Shown piece by piece: positions 51,512 to 61,110 of a stretch of 64,000 nt of DNA (within the stretch, counting starts at the first letter, position 1; the number at the start of each line of letters is the position of its first letter). The translations under genes were made by a program, and so were the position numbers. The stretch is from Anaerolineaceae bacterium (lineage in GTDB: Bacteria > Chloroflexota > Anaerolineae > Aggregatilineales > Phototrophicaceae), in NCBI GenBank assembly GCA_002702065.1, contig NZXX01000001.1, positions 2,356,001 through 2,420,000 on the forward strand, in the 5' to 3' direction. The notes beneath the pieces are model-generated. The model did not search any database. It was not told the DNA's origin and saw only the letters and a program-made list of their open reading frames with translations.

Positions 51512-53977
51512 ATGATACACAGACATTTGCGAGTGTTCCTCAGCGTACTGGTGTTGGGGCTGCTTCTGGCAGTCGGTACCGGTGTATTTGCCCAGGACAA
51601 TGCGATGGTGCGCTTTGTGCACGCTATCCCTGGCGCAGCAACCGTTGACATCTATGTCGATGGTGAGCTAACCGCGACCAACGTGGAATTTGGCGGCGCA
51701 ACCGCCTATATCAACATTCCGGCGGCACAGCATCAGATCACCGTGACACCGGTCGGCGCAACCACATCTCTGTGGGAGCAGAATTTTACGCCTGGTGCGG
51801 CAAAAGCCTATACCCTGGTCGCTTCATCATTCGATGAGCCGGTCGAGTTTACCGTCTACGAAGACCTGCTCGAAGCGCTGCCACTGGGCGAAGCCCGCTT
51901 TACCACCATTCACGCCATTGCCGACGGCCCTGCTGTTGACGTGGTGCTGGACGATGGGCGCCCGCTGGTGCTGGAACAGACTTATGACCAGCCATTTGGC
52001 ACGCTCGATGTCCCGGTATTCAGCTACAATCTGGCTGTGGTCCCCACGGGTGAAAGTGTCGATAACGCTATCCTGACCCTGGATGATGTCGCACTCAACA
52101 CCGGCACGTCGTACATGCTGCTGCTCTATGGCACAGCCGCCAACCCGCAATCGACCCTGCTCTCCGCCACTACCCAACCAGAATCCGCTGATAGTGGCTT
52201 CCTGCGGCTGGTTCACGCCGTACCGGATGCCCCGGCTGTGGATGTCTATATCGGTGATGCCGGCATCCTTGCCGCCACACTGTCGAACCCGGCAGATGGC
52301 AGCAACAGCACAGGCTATATCGCGGTTCCGGCAGGCGATTACAGCGTGGAACTGCGCGCCGCTGGCACTGAAGATACGCTGCTCACCACCGATGTGTCGG
52401 TTAACAGCGGTGAATATACAAGCGCTGTTGTCCTCGGCACCGCCGATGATCTGACGATCAGTGTCCTGAACGACAACGTCGCCAGTTTGTCCGCGAATGA
52501 AGCACTCTTGCGCGTGATCAATGCAGGCACCGGCGCGATTTCAACCGCGTTGTCTGACGGCACAACCGTTGCCACAGACGTAGCCGCCGGCGAGGACAGC
52601 GGCTTCACGGCCCTTGCACCCGCCCTGCTGAGTGTGGAAGTATCCGGTGAAGGTGGAAACAACGCCCTGACCGATCAGCCATTCTACGGCGGCGTCTTCT
52701 ATGACCTGCTGGCACTGGACGACTCGGTTGTTGTCAATCAGGCTGCGCTGGCGCAGGGCATTGGCAGCGCACCGGGCGCCAGCTCCGCGACACTGGTCGC
52801 CGCTGAACCCACCCTGCCAGCTCCGGTAGTCGAACCGACCGCCGCCCCGGCAGCGGTGGAACCGACTGCTGCACCTGCGCAACCACCCACGCCCGCACCC
52901 ATCGCGGTGCCGACTGAGGCCGCCCCAACCGGACGCGTGTTTAACCTGAACGTGGATGCCAACCTGCAACTGCGTCAGTACCCCAGTTCGGATGCGCTTT
53001 CACTGGGTGTTGTACCATTTGGTACGATCTTCACAGTGAATGGTCGTGAAGGTGAGCTGGCCGAAATCTTCATCAGCGCCACGCAGATTCCGCCCGACTA
53101 CGAATATGTCGATCCGGTATCACTGCTGCCGGATGAAGATACCGACCTGAACCCTGAAGAAACCTGGCTTAATGTGACCTACAACACGCCCGATGGCGGC
53201 ACCATCGACGCCTGGGTCCGCGCAGATTTCATTGATGTACGCGATACCGATGGCGATCAACTGCCACTGCGTGAACTGGAAACGGTGCCCGGCAACCGCC
53301 CCGGCGAGTCGCGCAATACCGATATTCAGTCACCGCAGGCGCAGGAAGATGTCGTCACCGTTCGCGTGATCAACCTGGATGCCAGCGCCAACCTGAACGT
53401 GCGCCGTACACCGGAAACCACAGGTGAGGTGCTTGCCCAACTGCCGCTCAACACGGTTGCAGAATACGTCGGCAGCAGCGAAGATGGCGAATGGATTTAC
53501 CTGCGTTACGCGGCACCGGAAGGTGTCACGACCGCCGGGTGGTCCAGCACCGCTTTCCTGGAGCTTATGCTCAATGGCGAGGCGACCGACGTGGAAACGC
53601 TCGAAATGGAAGGGCTGTACAACATCACCGACCTCAGCCAGCGAGGTTCGCAGACAGTGGGCGCGGCCCCGGTCGCAGCCCCCACCGTTGACCCGACTAT
53701 CGACGCTGTGGTCGCCGAAGTGGCGCTGGACCCGGGTGCGAACCTGAACCTGCGTCGTAACCCCGAAGTGAATGCGGAAGTTCTGGCGCAGATCCCCAGC
53801 GGCACCCAGCTGATCGTCAGCGAACGAACAGAAGATGCCCAGTGGCTGAACGTCACCTATGAAGGGGTCGAAGGCTGGATTGCGGCCCAGACGGACGATG
53901 CCGTGTTTGTGCGGCTGTCCTTCAACGGTGCACCCTTTACCATCGAAGAGGTGCCAGTTACCGCATCTGCCGGTTAA
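51512..53977 (+). CDS. Exported multi-domain protein: repeated DUF4397-type domains, Pro-rich linker, three SH3b-type domains
   Basis: I chose the ATG at 51512 (821 residues) because AGGGAGGAAGG lies just upstream. A signal peptide (residues 1-28, VFLSVLVLGLLLAVGTGVFAQ) leads to four DUF4397-like units that restart with [62 protein letters not shown] and LLRVINAGTG. A Pro/Ala/Thr linker (residues ~450-490) follows, then three SH3b-like units marked by ANLQLRQYPSSDA, ANLNVRRTPETTGEVLAQLP and ANLNLRRNPEVNAEVLAQIP, each with a WLNVTY-type core. SH3b domains often bind cell-wall or surface glycans. The protein is probably secreted or surface-attached. No catalytic domain is seen. Confidence 0.87.
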   Translation: MIHRHLRVFLSVLVLGLLLAVGTGVFAQDNAMVRFVHAIPGAATVDIYVDGELTATNVEFGGATAYINIPAAQHQITVTPVGATTSLWEQNFTPGAAKAYTLVASSFDEPVEFTVYEDLLEALPLGEARFTTIHAIADGPAVDVVLDDGRPLVLEQTYDQPFGTLDVPVFSYNLAVVPTGESVDNAILTLDDVALNTGTSYMLLLYGTAANPQSTLLSATTQPESADSGFLRLVHAVPDAPAVDVYIGDAGILAATLSNPADGSNSTGYIAVPAGDYSVELRAAGTEDTLLTTDVSVNSGEYTSAVVLGTADDLTISVLNDNVASLSANEALLRVINAGTGAISTALSDGTTVATDVAAGEDSGFTALAPALLSVEVSGEGGNNALTDQPFYGGVFYDLLALDDSVVVNQAALAQGIGSAPGASSATLVAAEPTLPAPVVEPTAAPAAVEPTAAPAQPPTPAPIAVPTEAAPTGRVFNLNVDANLQLRQYPSSDALSLGVVPFGTIFTVNGREGELAEIFISATQIPPDYEYVDPVSLLPDEDTDLNPEETWLNVTYNTPDGGTIDAWVRADFIDVRDTDGDQLPLRELETVPGNRPGESRNTDIQSPQAQEDVVTVRVINLDASANLNVRRTPETTGEVLAQLPLNTVAEYVGSSEDGEWIYLRYAAPEGVTTAGWSSTAFLELMLNGEATDVETLEMEGLYNITDLSQRGSQTVGAAPVAAPTVDPTIDAVVAEVALDPGANLNLRRNPEVNAEVLAQIPSGTQLIVSERTEDAQWLNVTYEGVEGWIAAQTDDAVFVRLSFNGAPFTIEEVPVTASAG

Positions 53978-54006
53978 CCACACCTGATCTTTACAGTGAA
54001 ATACAG

Positions 54007-54034
54007 AGTCCCGCAGCCCAACTGCGGGACTTTT
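54007..54034 (+). terminator. Intrinsic terminator between the two DUF4397 genes
   Basis: A 10-bp stem AGTCCCGCAG/CTGCGGGACT with loop CCCAA is followed by TTTTGC. It lies 30 bases after the first DUF4397 gene stop, so the two large genes are separate transcripts. Confidence 0.85.
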
Positions 54035-54094
54035 GCTTAGTTTCTCGGTTCAACATACAATGAGAATCGTGGTCAGTAACTGTTGAGGTCGTCC

Positions 54095-56194
54095 ATGCGC
54101 CGTATCTGCTTGTTTGCCTTCCTGATGATCTTTGCTGCTGCCTGTGCCAGCACCCCAGAGCCAACGGCCACGCCGACCGAAACCCCGCTGCCCACGCTCA
54201 CACCGACCGCCACCCTGCCGCCAGAGCCCACCCCCCTGCCCAGCGTGCAGGAATTAACCCGTGCCACAGATCCGTCCCAGCAGGCATTTTTGAGCGTCGT
54301 TCACGCTGCCGCCGGAGCACCCATCTTCGACATCTATGTCGAACGTCTGGCAATTGCGGCAAACCTGAACTTTGGCGGTTCGACCCAACCATCCGGTATC
54401 GTCGCCGGCGACTATTTCCTGCGCGTCGTGCCCAACGGCGTTCGTCCCGATGCAGGCGAAGTCCTGTATGAAACTCAGCTCTCACTGGAGGGGGGCGATT
54501 CGCTGCTGCTGTTGTTCACGGGCTCGGTGGATAACCTCTCAATGGCTTATTTCCCGCAGCCGCTGGACCCGCTCGAAGCCAATCAAAGCCGGGTCACCGT
54601 CATCCATGCCATTCCTGATGGGCCACCCCTGACCATGCAGCAAAACGGCGCCGATCTTACAGTGCCCATGTCGTTCGGCAATGCCGCCTTCCCGGTGGTG
54701 CTGCCCGCTGGTGAAACGACGCTGGATTTTGCCGTCGATGGTGTCAATCGCCTGAGCTATCCCATCAACCTGCGGGAACAATTTAGTTATGTCCTGGTGA
54801 TCGCAGGCGATGCTGCCAGTATCGAAAATGCCACCATCATCCAGACGCGCAATTCGGTGCCGGGCCTTGTGCAGATCCGTGCCGTTCATGCATCACCCGA
54901 CATCGGGCCGGTGGATATTTTCCTGAACGATGAACCTCTCGCCACCAATCTGGAATATACACGCGCCAGTGACCGCCAACCCCGCGCAGCGCAGGTTTAT
55001 CAAGTCGATGTTTTTGCGCCCGGTGTCGACCGGCGCGCCGTCGAACCCCTGCTTCGCAGTCAGGTAATCGCCAACAGCGGCGAAAGTCTGTCGATCATCC
55101 TGATAGGCTCGACGCAGCGGTTACAACTGCTACCCTACCGTGAAGACACATCCCCAACCGTGCCAGACGAAGCGCGCATTGCCTTCATCAACACTATCGA
55201 GCAGGCGCCCAGAGTCCGCATCGACTTGCAGTATCGCGTCCTGATGGAAGCCGGCGAGTTGGGTTATGGGCAGCCGCCCAGCGTTGTGGACCTGCCAGCG
55301 ATAGTACACCGTTTTTCGATCCTCGAAGTAGAAAACGGCAGCCCGTCGGAACTGGTCGAGCTGGCTGAAGACGTTCAGCTGGAAGCAGGCCGCAGTTATC
55401 TCTATCTCATCACTGGCCGCATCAATGACCCTCCCGTTATCCTCAGCGAGAATCTGGGTATCAACGAAGCATTCATCGACACGGAAGACAGTGACGCCCC
55501 GTTGACCCCGACCCCGGAGATTCCAACCAGCATTCGCTTTATCAATGCCGTTAATGGAGGCTTGCCGCTGGATGTGCTGGTGGACGGACAGAGTTTCGCC
55601 AGTAACCTGACTTATGGGCAGTCCAGCACCGTCAGCATGATTGGCTCAGGCGACCACACGCTGGAGGTCCGTCAAGTCAACAACGGTCAAAGCGTGCTGA
55701 GCTTCGACACACCACTCGAAGTTTCGACGCCGTATACGGTTGTTCTTTTTGGCTTCGGCACCGAGGTTGAATATCTGCTCCTCGATGACTCGGAGCGCAT
55801 AACCGAGGGGGATGCACCGCTGGTGCGGCTGATCAACCTGACGACCTTTGGCGAGTTTACCGCTGCTCTGGCCGAATCCAGAGCCGAAACGGTGACTGAC
55901 GGCCCGACAATCTTCAGCGAGTCCCCCGGTTCGGAGAACTTCCGTCGGTCGATGGCCTTTGGTGTCGATCGCCTGCGAACCGTCACCGAGGTCGAAGGGC
56001 GTGTGTCCTCAAACGTCGGACTGGCGCCACTCGGCCCGCACGATCTCCACATCATTGACGTCGGCATCAATATGATCGCGGCCTCCATTCGTGGTGTGGA
56101 TTTCAGCCCCGGTGCCTATTACGATGTCCTGATTTATCAGAACCGCGATTCCGCCCAGGTCGAGGGCTTTGCCGTGCGCTATCCCGCTGGTTAA
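54095..56194 (+). CDS. Large DUF4397-family lipoprotein
   Basis: I chose the ATG at 54095 (699 residues) with GAGG upstream. The lipoprotein signal is MRRICLFAFLMIFAAACAS, with the lipobox AAAC. It is followed by a Thr/Pro linker (PEPTATPTETPLPTLTPT) and then DUF4397-type repeats that restart at FLSVVHAAAGAPIFDIYVERL, RVTVIHAIPDGPPLTM, LVQIRAVHASPDIGPVDIFLNDE, ARIAFINTIEQAPRVRIDLQ and SIRFINAVNGGLPLDVLVDGQ. The second half is more diverged. It shares the domain with the preceding exported protein but has no SH3b. It is likely anchored to the outer face of the membrane; the ligand is unknown. Confidence 0.87.
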   Translation: MRRICLFAFLMIFAAACASTPEPTATPTETPLPTLTPTATLPPEPTPLPSVQELTRATDPSQQAFLSVVHAAAGAPIFDIYVERLAIAANLNFGGSTQPSGIVAGDYFLRVVPNGVRPDAGEVLYETQLSLEGGDSLLLLFTGSVDNLSMAYFPQPLDPLEANQSRVTVIHAIPDGPPLTMQQNGADLTVPMSFGNAAFPVVLPAGETTLDFAVDGVNRLSYPINLREQFSYVLVIAGDAASIENATIIQTRNSVPGLVQIRAVHASPDIGPVDIFLNDEPLATNLEYTRASDRQPRAAQVYQVDVFAPGVDRRAVEPLLRSQVIANSGESLSIILIGSTQRLQLLPYREDTSPTVPDEARIAFINTIEQAPRVRIDLQYRVLMEAGELGYGQPPSVVDLPAIVHRFSILEVENGSPSELVELAEDVQLEAGRSYLYLITGRINDPPVILSENLGINEAFIDTEDSDAPLTPTPEIPTSIRFINAVNGGLPLDVLVDGQSFASNLTYGQSSTVSMIGSGDHTLEVRQVNNGQSVLSFDTPLEVSTPYTVVLFGFGTEVEYLLLDDSERITEGDAPLVRLINLTTFGEFTAALAESRAETVTDGPTIFSESPGSENFRRSMAFGVDRLRTVTEVEGRVSSNVGLAPLGPHDLHIIDVGINMIAASIRGVDFSPGAYYDVLIYQNRDSAQVEGFAVRYPAG

Positions 56195-56196
56195 GG

Positions 56197-56225
56197 CTGG
56201 CATACAGCGACCAATCCGCTATAAT
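56197..56225 (+). promoter_or_regulatory. Promoter of the GDP-deoxyhexose/glycosyltransferase locus
   Basis: CTGGCA (56197-56202), a 17-base spacer and a perfect TATAAT (56220-56225), 39 bases before the GTG start of the reductase gene. It begins 3 bases after the DUF4397 lipoprotein stop. Confidence 0.68.
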
Positions 56226-56263
56226 CCTGCGGACTATCCAGGCAAATCAACGGGAAGATCAGC

Positions 56264-57202
56264 GTGAGGGTTCTCATCACGGGCGCAACCGGATTCGTCG
56301 GCGGCCATCTGGTTCAATATCTGTCGCAAGCTGCCGAAACCACAGAGATACACGGGACAACCCTTTCGGCAGATCAATTGACGCCCGGTGTTCAGCTGCA
56401 TCAGGTCAACCTGACGGACGAAGAAGCCGTCCACACCCTGCTGCAAAGCATTCAGCCGGACCAGATCTATCATCTGGCAGCACAGGCCTCCCCACGGCAA
56501 TCATTCGCCGATCCCTGGAACACCTTGAAGAACAATATTCAGGCCCAGTTAAACATTATTCTGGCCTGTATCAACCTGAGCATCGCACCGCGCATACTGG
56601 TTATCAGCTCCGCCGAGATTTACCAGGCTGGCAACCAGCCCATTGACGAAGCCACGCCCTTAAACCCAACAAGCCCCTATGGAGTCAGCAAGATCGCACA
56701 GGACATGCTGGCGTTGCAATATGCGCAATCGAACCGCCTGCCGATCATGCGCGCGCGTCCGTTTAATCACATCGGCCCCGGCCAGAGCGAAGGCTTTGTC
56801 GCACCGGATTTTGCGACCCAAATCGCACGCATTGAAGCCGGGATGCAGGAGCCAGTCCTGGAGGTCGGCAATCTGGCGGCGCAGCGCGATTTTACGGATG
56901 TCCGAGATGTGGTCCGCGCCTATCACCTGATTGTCGAACAGGGTCAACCAGCGGACGTGTACAACGTCGCCTCCGGCAAGGCGATCAGCATTCAGAATAT
57001 ACTCGATATTTTGCTGAGCTACAGCACCCGCGACATTGAGGTGCGGGTTGACCCGGCCCGGTTTTTGCCCATTGATGTCCCCATCAAACAGGGCAATGCA
57101 GACCGCTTGCGTCAGGCGATGGGCTGGCAGCCCACGATCAGTCTCGAACAAAGCCTGCTGGACATCCTCAATGAATGCCGCCAGCGCATTCAAACAACCT
57201 AA
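56264..57202 (+). CDS. rmd: NAD-dependent epimerase/dehydratase, probable GDP-6-deoxy-4-keto-D-mannose reductase
   Basis: A 312-residue extended SDR enzyme. The GTG start has GGGAAG upstream. Cues: RVLITGATGFVGGHLVQYL (NAD(P) loop), IYHLAAQASPRQSF, the catalytic serine in ISSAEIYQAG, the YxxxK pair in NPTSPYGVSKIAQDMLALQYA, and RARPFNHIGPGQSEGFVAPDFATQIARIEAG, a stretch characteristic of Rmd. With the downstream GDP-mannose 4,6-dehydratase it would make GDP-D-rhamnose (or a related GDP-6-deoxyhexose) for surface polysaccharide. Fucose-synthase or related epimerase activity is a less likely alternative. Confidence 0.86.
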   Translation: MRVLITGATGFVGGHLVQYLSQAAETTEIHGTTLSADQLTPGVQLHQVNLTDEEAVHTLLQSIQPDQIYHLAAQASPRQSFADPWNTLKNNIQAQLNIILACINLSIAPRILVISSAEIYQAGNQPIDEATPLNPTSPYGVSKIAQDMLALQYAQSNRLPIMRARPFNHIGPGQSEGFVAPDFATQIARIEAGMQEPVLEVGNLAAQRDFTDVRDVVRAYHLIVEQGQPADVYNVASGKAISIQNILDILLSYSTRDIEVRVDPARFLPIDVPIKQGNADRLRQAMGWQPTISLEQSLLDILNECRQRIQTT

Positions 57203-58985
<1,783 letters not shown>

Positions 58986-58989
<4 letters not shown>

Positions 58990-59014
58990 AAAACGAGGGA
59001 TTATTCTGTACAAT
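58986..59014 (+). promoter_or_regulatory. Possible internal promoter before the GT2 gene
   Basis: GTGAAA (58986-58991), a 17-base spacer and TACAAT (59009-59014), 25 bases before the GTG start of the glycosyltransferase gene. It overlaps the end of tatD. Confidence 0.45.
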
Positions 59015-59038
59015 GGCGGCGAAAGGGATTCTTGAGCC

Positions 59039-59971
59039 GTGACCGACTTGTCCATCATCATCGTCAGCTGGAACGTCGCCGCCCTGCTGGCTGCCTGCCT
59101 GGATAGTATTGCACAGAGCCTGTCGCAGTCAGCTCTACAGGTTGAAATGATTGTGGTGGATTCCGCCAGCAGCGATCATAGCGTGACGCTGGTGCGGGAA
59201 AACTACCCGCATGTAACGCTGATACCACAGAATGAAAACTCCGGTTTCGTCGTCTCCAACAATATCGGCTTGCGCCAGGCCAATGGCCGGTATGTGCTGC
59301 TGCTCAACCCGGATACGGAAGTCATCGGCGATGCACTGGACCAGATGGTCAGCTACCTGGACAATCACCCTTCTGTGGGGATCGTTGGCCCGCACACGCT
59401 CAACACAGATGGCACCACCCAGTCCACACGCCGTCGCTTCCCCACCATGATGACCGCGCTCTTTGAAAGTACCTGGCTGCAAGCCTATGCGCCGCGCCAC
59501 GTTCTGGACCAGTATTACGTGACCGACCAGCCCGATGATGGCGTTTTTGACGTGGATTGGGTGCAGGGTTCGGCGTTGATGGCCCGGTGTGCCGTCTACG
59601 ATGAAATCGGCGGGCTGGACCCCGGTTATACCATGTTCTCCGAAGAACTCGACTGGTGTCATCGTGCCAAAGCGGCAGGCTGGCAGGTGGTTTATCTCGG
59701 CACCGCGCAGGTCATCCATCACGGCGGCAAGAGCACCGAACAGGTCGTCGCCCGCCGCCACATTCACTTTCAGGAGAGCAAGCTGCGCTACTTCCGCAAA
59801 TTTCACGGGCCGTTTTCCGCCCAATGCCTGCGCATCTTTCTGCTGCTGAACTACGCCATCCAACTGCTGCTGGAAGCGGGCAAAGCTCTTGTCGGCCACA
59901 AGCGAGCGTTGCGCCAGGAGCGCGTGAAGCAGTACTGGCAGGTCCTGCGCTCCGGCCTGAAGGTCAGTTAA
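59039..59971 (+). CDS. Glycosyltransferase family 2 (rhamnosyltransferase-like)
   Basis: A 310-residue GT-A enzyme. The GTG start fits the GT2 N-terminus MTDLSIIIVSWNVAALLAACLDSI. Cues: EMIVVDSASSDHSVTLV, PQNENSGFVVSNNIGLRQANGRYVLLLNPDTEV (the DxD-like site), IVGPHTLNTDGTTQSTRRRFPTM, and VDWVQGSALMARCAVYDEIGGLDPGYTMFSEELDWCHRAKAAGW, the acceptor-base ED. The tail (RIFLLLNYAIQLLLEAGKAL) may associate with the membrane. It probably adds a deoxyhexose made by Gmd/Rmd to a lipid-linked glycan. Its stop overlaps the next start (TAATG). Confidence 0.93.
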   Translation: MTDLSIIIVSWNVAALLAACLDSIAQSLSQSALQVEMIVVDSASSDHSVTLVRENYPHVTLIPQNENSGFVVSNNIGLRQANGRYVLLLNPDTEVIGDALDQMVSYLDNHPSVGIVGPHTLNTDGTTQSTRRRFPTMMTALFESTWLQAYAPRHVLDQYYVTDQPDDGVFDVDWVQGSALMARCAVYDEIGGLDPGYTMFSEELDWCHRAKAAGWQVVYLGTAQVIHHGGKSTEQVVARRHIHFQESKLRYFRKFHGPFSAQCLRIFLLLNYAIQLLLEAGKALVGHKRALRQERVKQYWQVLRSGLKVS

Positions 59972-61110
59972 TGCGCATCGGCATCGTCACCGGAGAATAC
60001 CCACCGATGCAGGGTGGCGTGGGCGCCTATACGGCCATCCTCGCCCGGCATCTGAGCGCAACCGAGGATGTACGGATCTTCAGCACCGAGGCGGCCCACA
60101 GCGCAGATATTCCGCTGACCAATACCCTGCGTTCATGGGGCTACGGCAGTCTGCGGGCCGTCGCGGATTGGGCGCAAACAAACCAATTGGATGTCCTCAA
60201 TCTGCAATTTCAGACAGCTGCGTTCAATATGTCGCCCTGGGTCCATTTCCTGCCCGATGTGGTACATCAGGTGCCAGTTGTCACAACCTTTCATGACCTC
60301 CGCTATCCCTACCTGTTCCCCAAAGCCGGGCCGCTGCGCGACTGGATTGTCCATCATCTGGCGGGCGCATCAACCGGGGTCATTGTCACCAACCATGAAG
60401 ACGCCATCCAGGTCAACTATCTGCCGCGTCATCAGTTGATTCCCATCGGCAGCAATATCACGAACGCCCTGCCAGCGGATTATCAGCCGGGTGAATGGCG
60501 CACGCGCGCTGGCGCAACCGAGTCTGACTTTTTGCTGGGCTACTTCGGGCTGATCAACCGCAGCAAAGGGCTTGATACCCTGCTCAACAGCCTGGCGCAG
60601 TTGCGGACGAACGGTGTTCCGGCACGCCTGCTCATCATCGGTGGCACAACCGGCAGCAACGACCCGACCAACGCCGCTTATCTCAAGGAGATTGAACAGG
60701 CCATCAACACGCTCAAGTTGAATGACTACATCCATCGCACCGGCTACATCGAGGATGAAATGACGGTCGGCAGCTACCTCAGCGCGTGTGATGCGGTTGT
60801 CCTGCCATTCACCGATGGCGCATCATTCCGGCGTGGCAGTCTGATGGCAGCGATTCATTACGGCTGTCCGGTGGTCACCACGACACCCTATGTGCCCATT
60901 CCCGAATTTGTGCCCGGTGAGAATATGATGTTTGTCCCGGCATCTGACCCCGAAGCCCTGACCCGCGCCCTGATCGATCTGCACGCAAATCCGACCCTTC
61001 GTGCCCGGCTGCACACAGGCGCGGCGAGCTTGGCGCAACATTTCGACTGGCAGGCGATCAGCGACGCGTACATCGCGTTCTTTCATCGTGTGCTTGAGGC
61101 ATCGGCATGA
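59971..61110 (+). CDS. Glycosyltransferase family 4
   Basis: A 379-residue GT-B enzyme starting at the ATG that overlaps the GT2 stop; the track start at 59656 lies inside the GT2 gene. N-terminal cues are RIGIVTGEYPPMQGGVGAYTAILARHLS and VVTTFHDLRYPYLF. The C-terminal half has YLPRHQLIPIGSNITNALP, LLGYFGLINRSKGLDTLLNSLAQL, RLLIIGGTTGSND, the donor-binding FTDGASFRRGSLMAAIHYGCPVVTTTPYVPIPEF and FDWQAISDAYIAFF. It belongs to the surface-glycan operon and couples to the following membrane protein by ATGA overlap. Confidence 0.93.
   Translation: MRIGIVTGEYPPMQGGVGAYTAILARHLSATEDVRIFSTEAAHSADIPLTNTLRSWGYGSLRAVADWAQTNQLDVLNLQFQTAAFNMSPWVHFLPDVVHQVPVVTTFHDLRYPYLFPKAGPLRDWIVHHLAGASTGVIVTNHEDAIQVNYLPRHQLIPIGSNITNALPADYQPGEWRTRAGATESDFLLGYFGLINRSKGLDTLLNSLAQLRTNGVPARLLIIGGTTGSNDPTNAAYLKEIEQAINTLKLNDYIHRTGYIEDEMTVGSYLSACDAVVLPFTDGASFRRGSLMAAIHYGCPVVTTTPYVPIPEFVPGENMMFVPASDPEALTRALIDLHANPTLRARLHTGAASLAQHFDWQAISDAYIAFFHRVLEASA

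Noticed and set aside
59656-59970. N-terminal extension of the GT4 glycosyltransferase
   Set aside because: The extension lies inside the GT2 gene in another frame; the TAATG overlap at 59971 gives a proper GT4 N-terminus.
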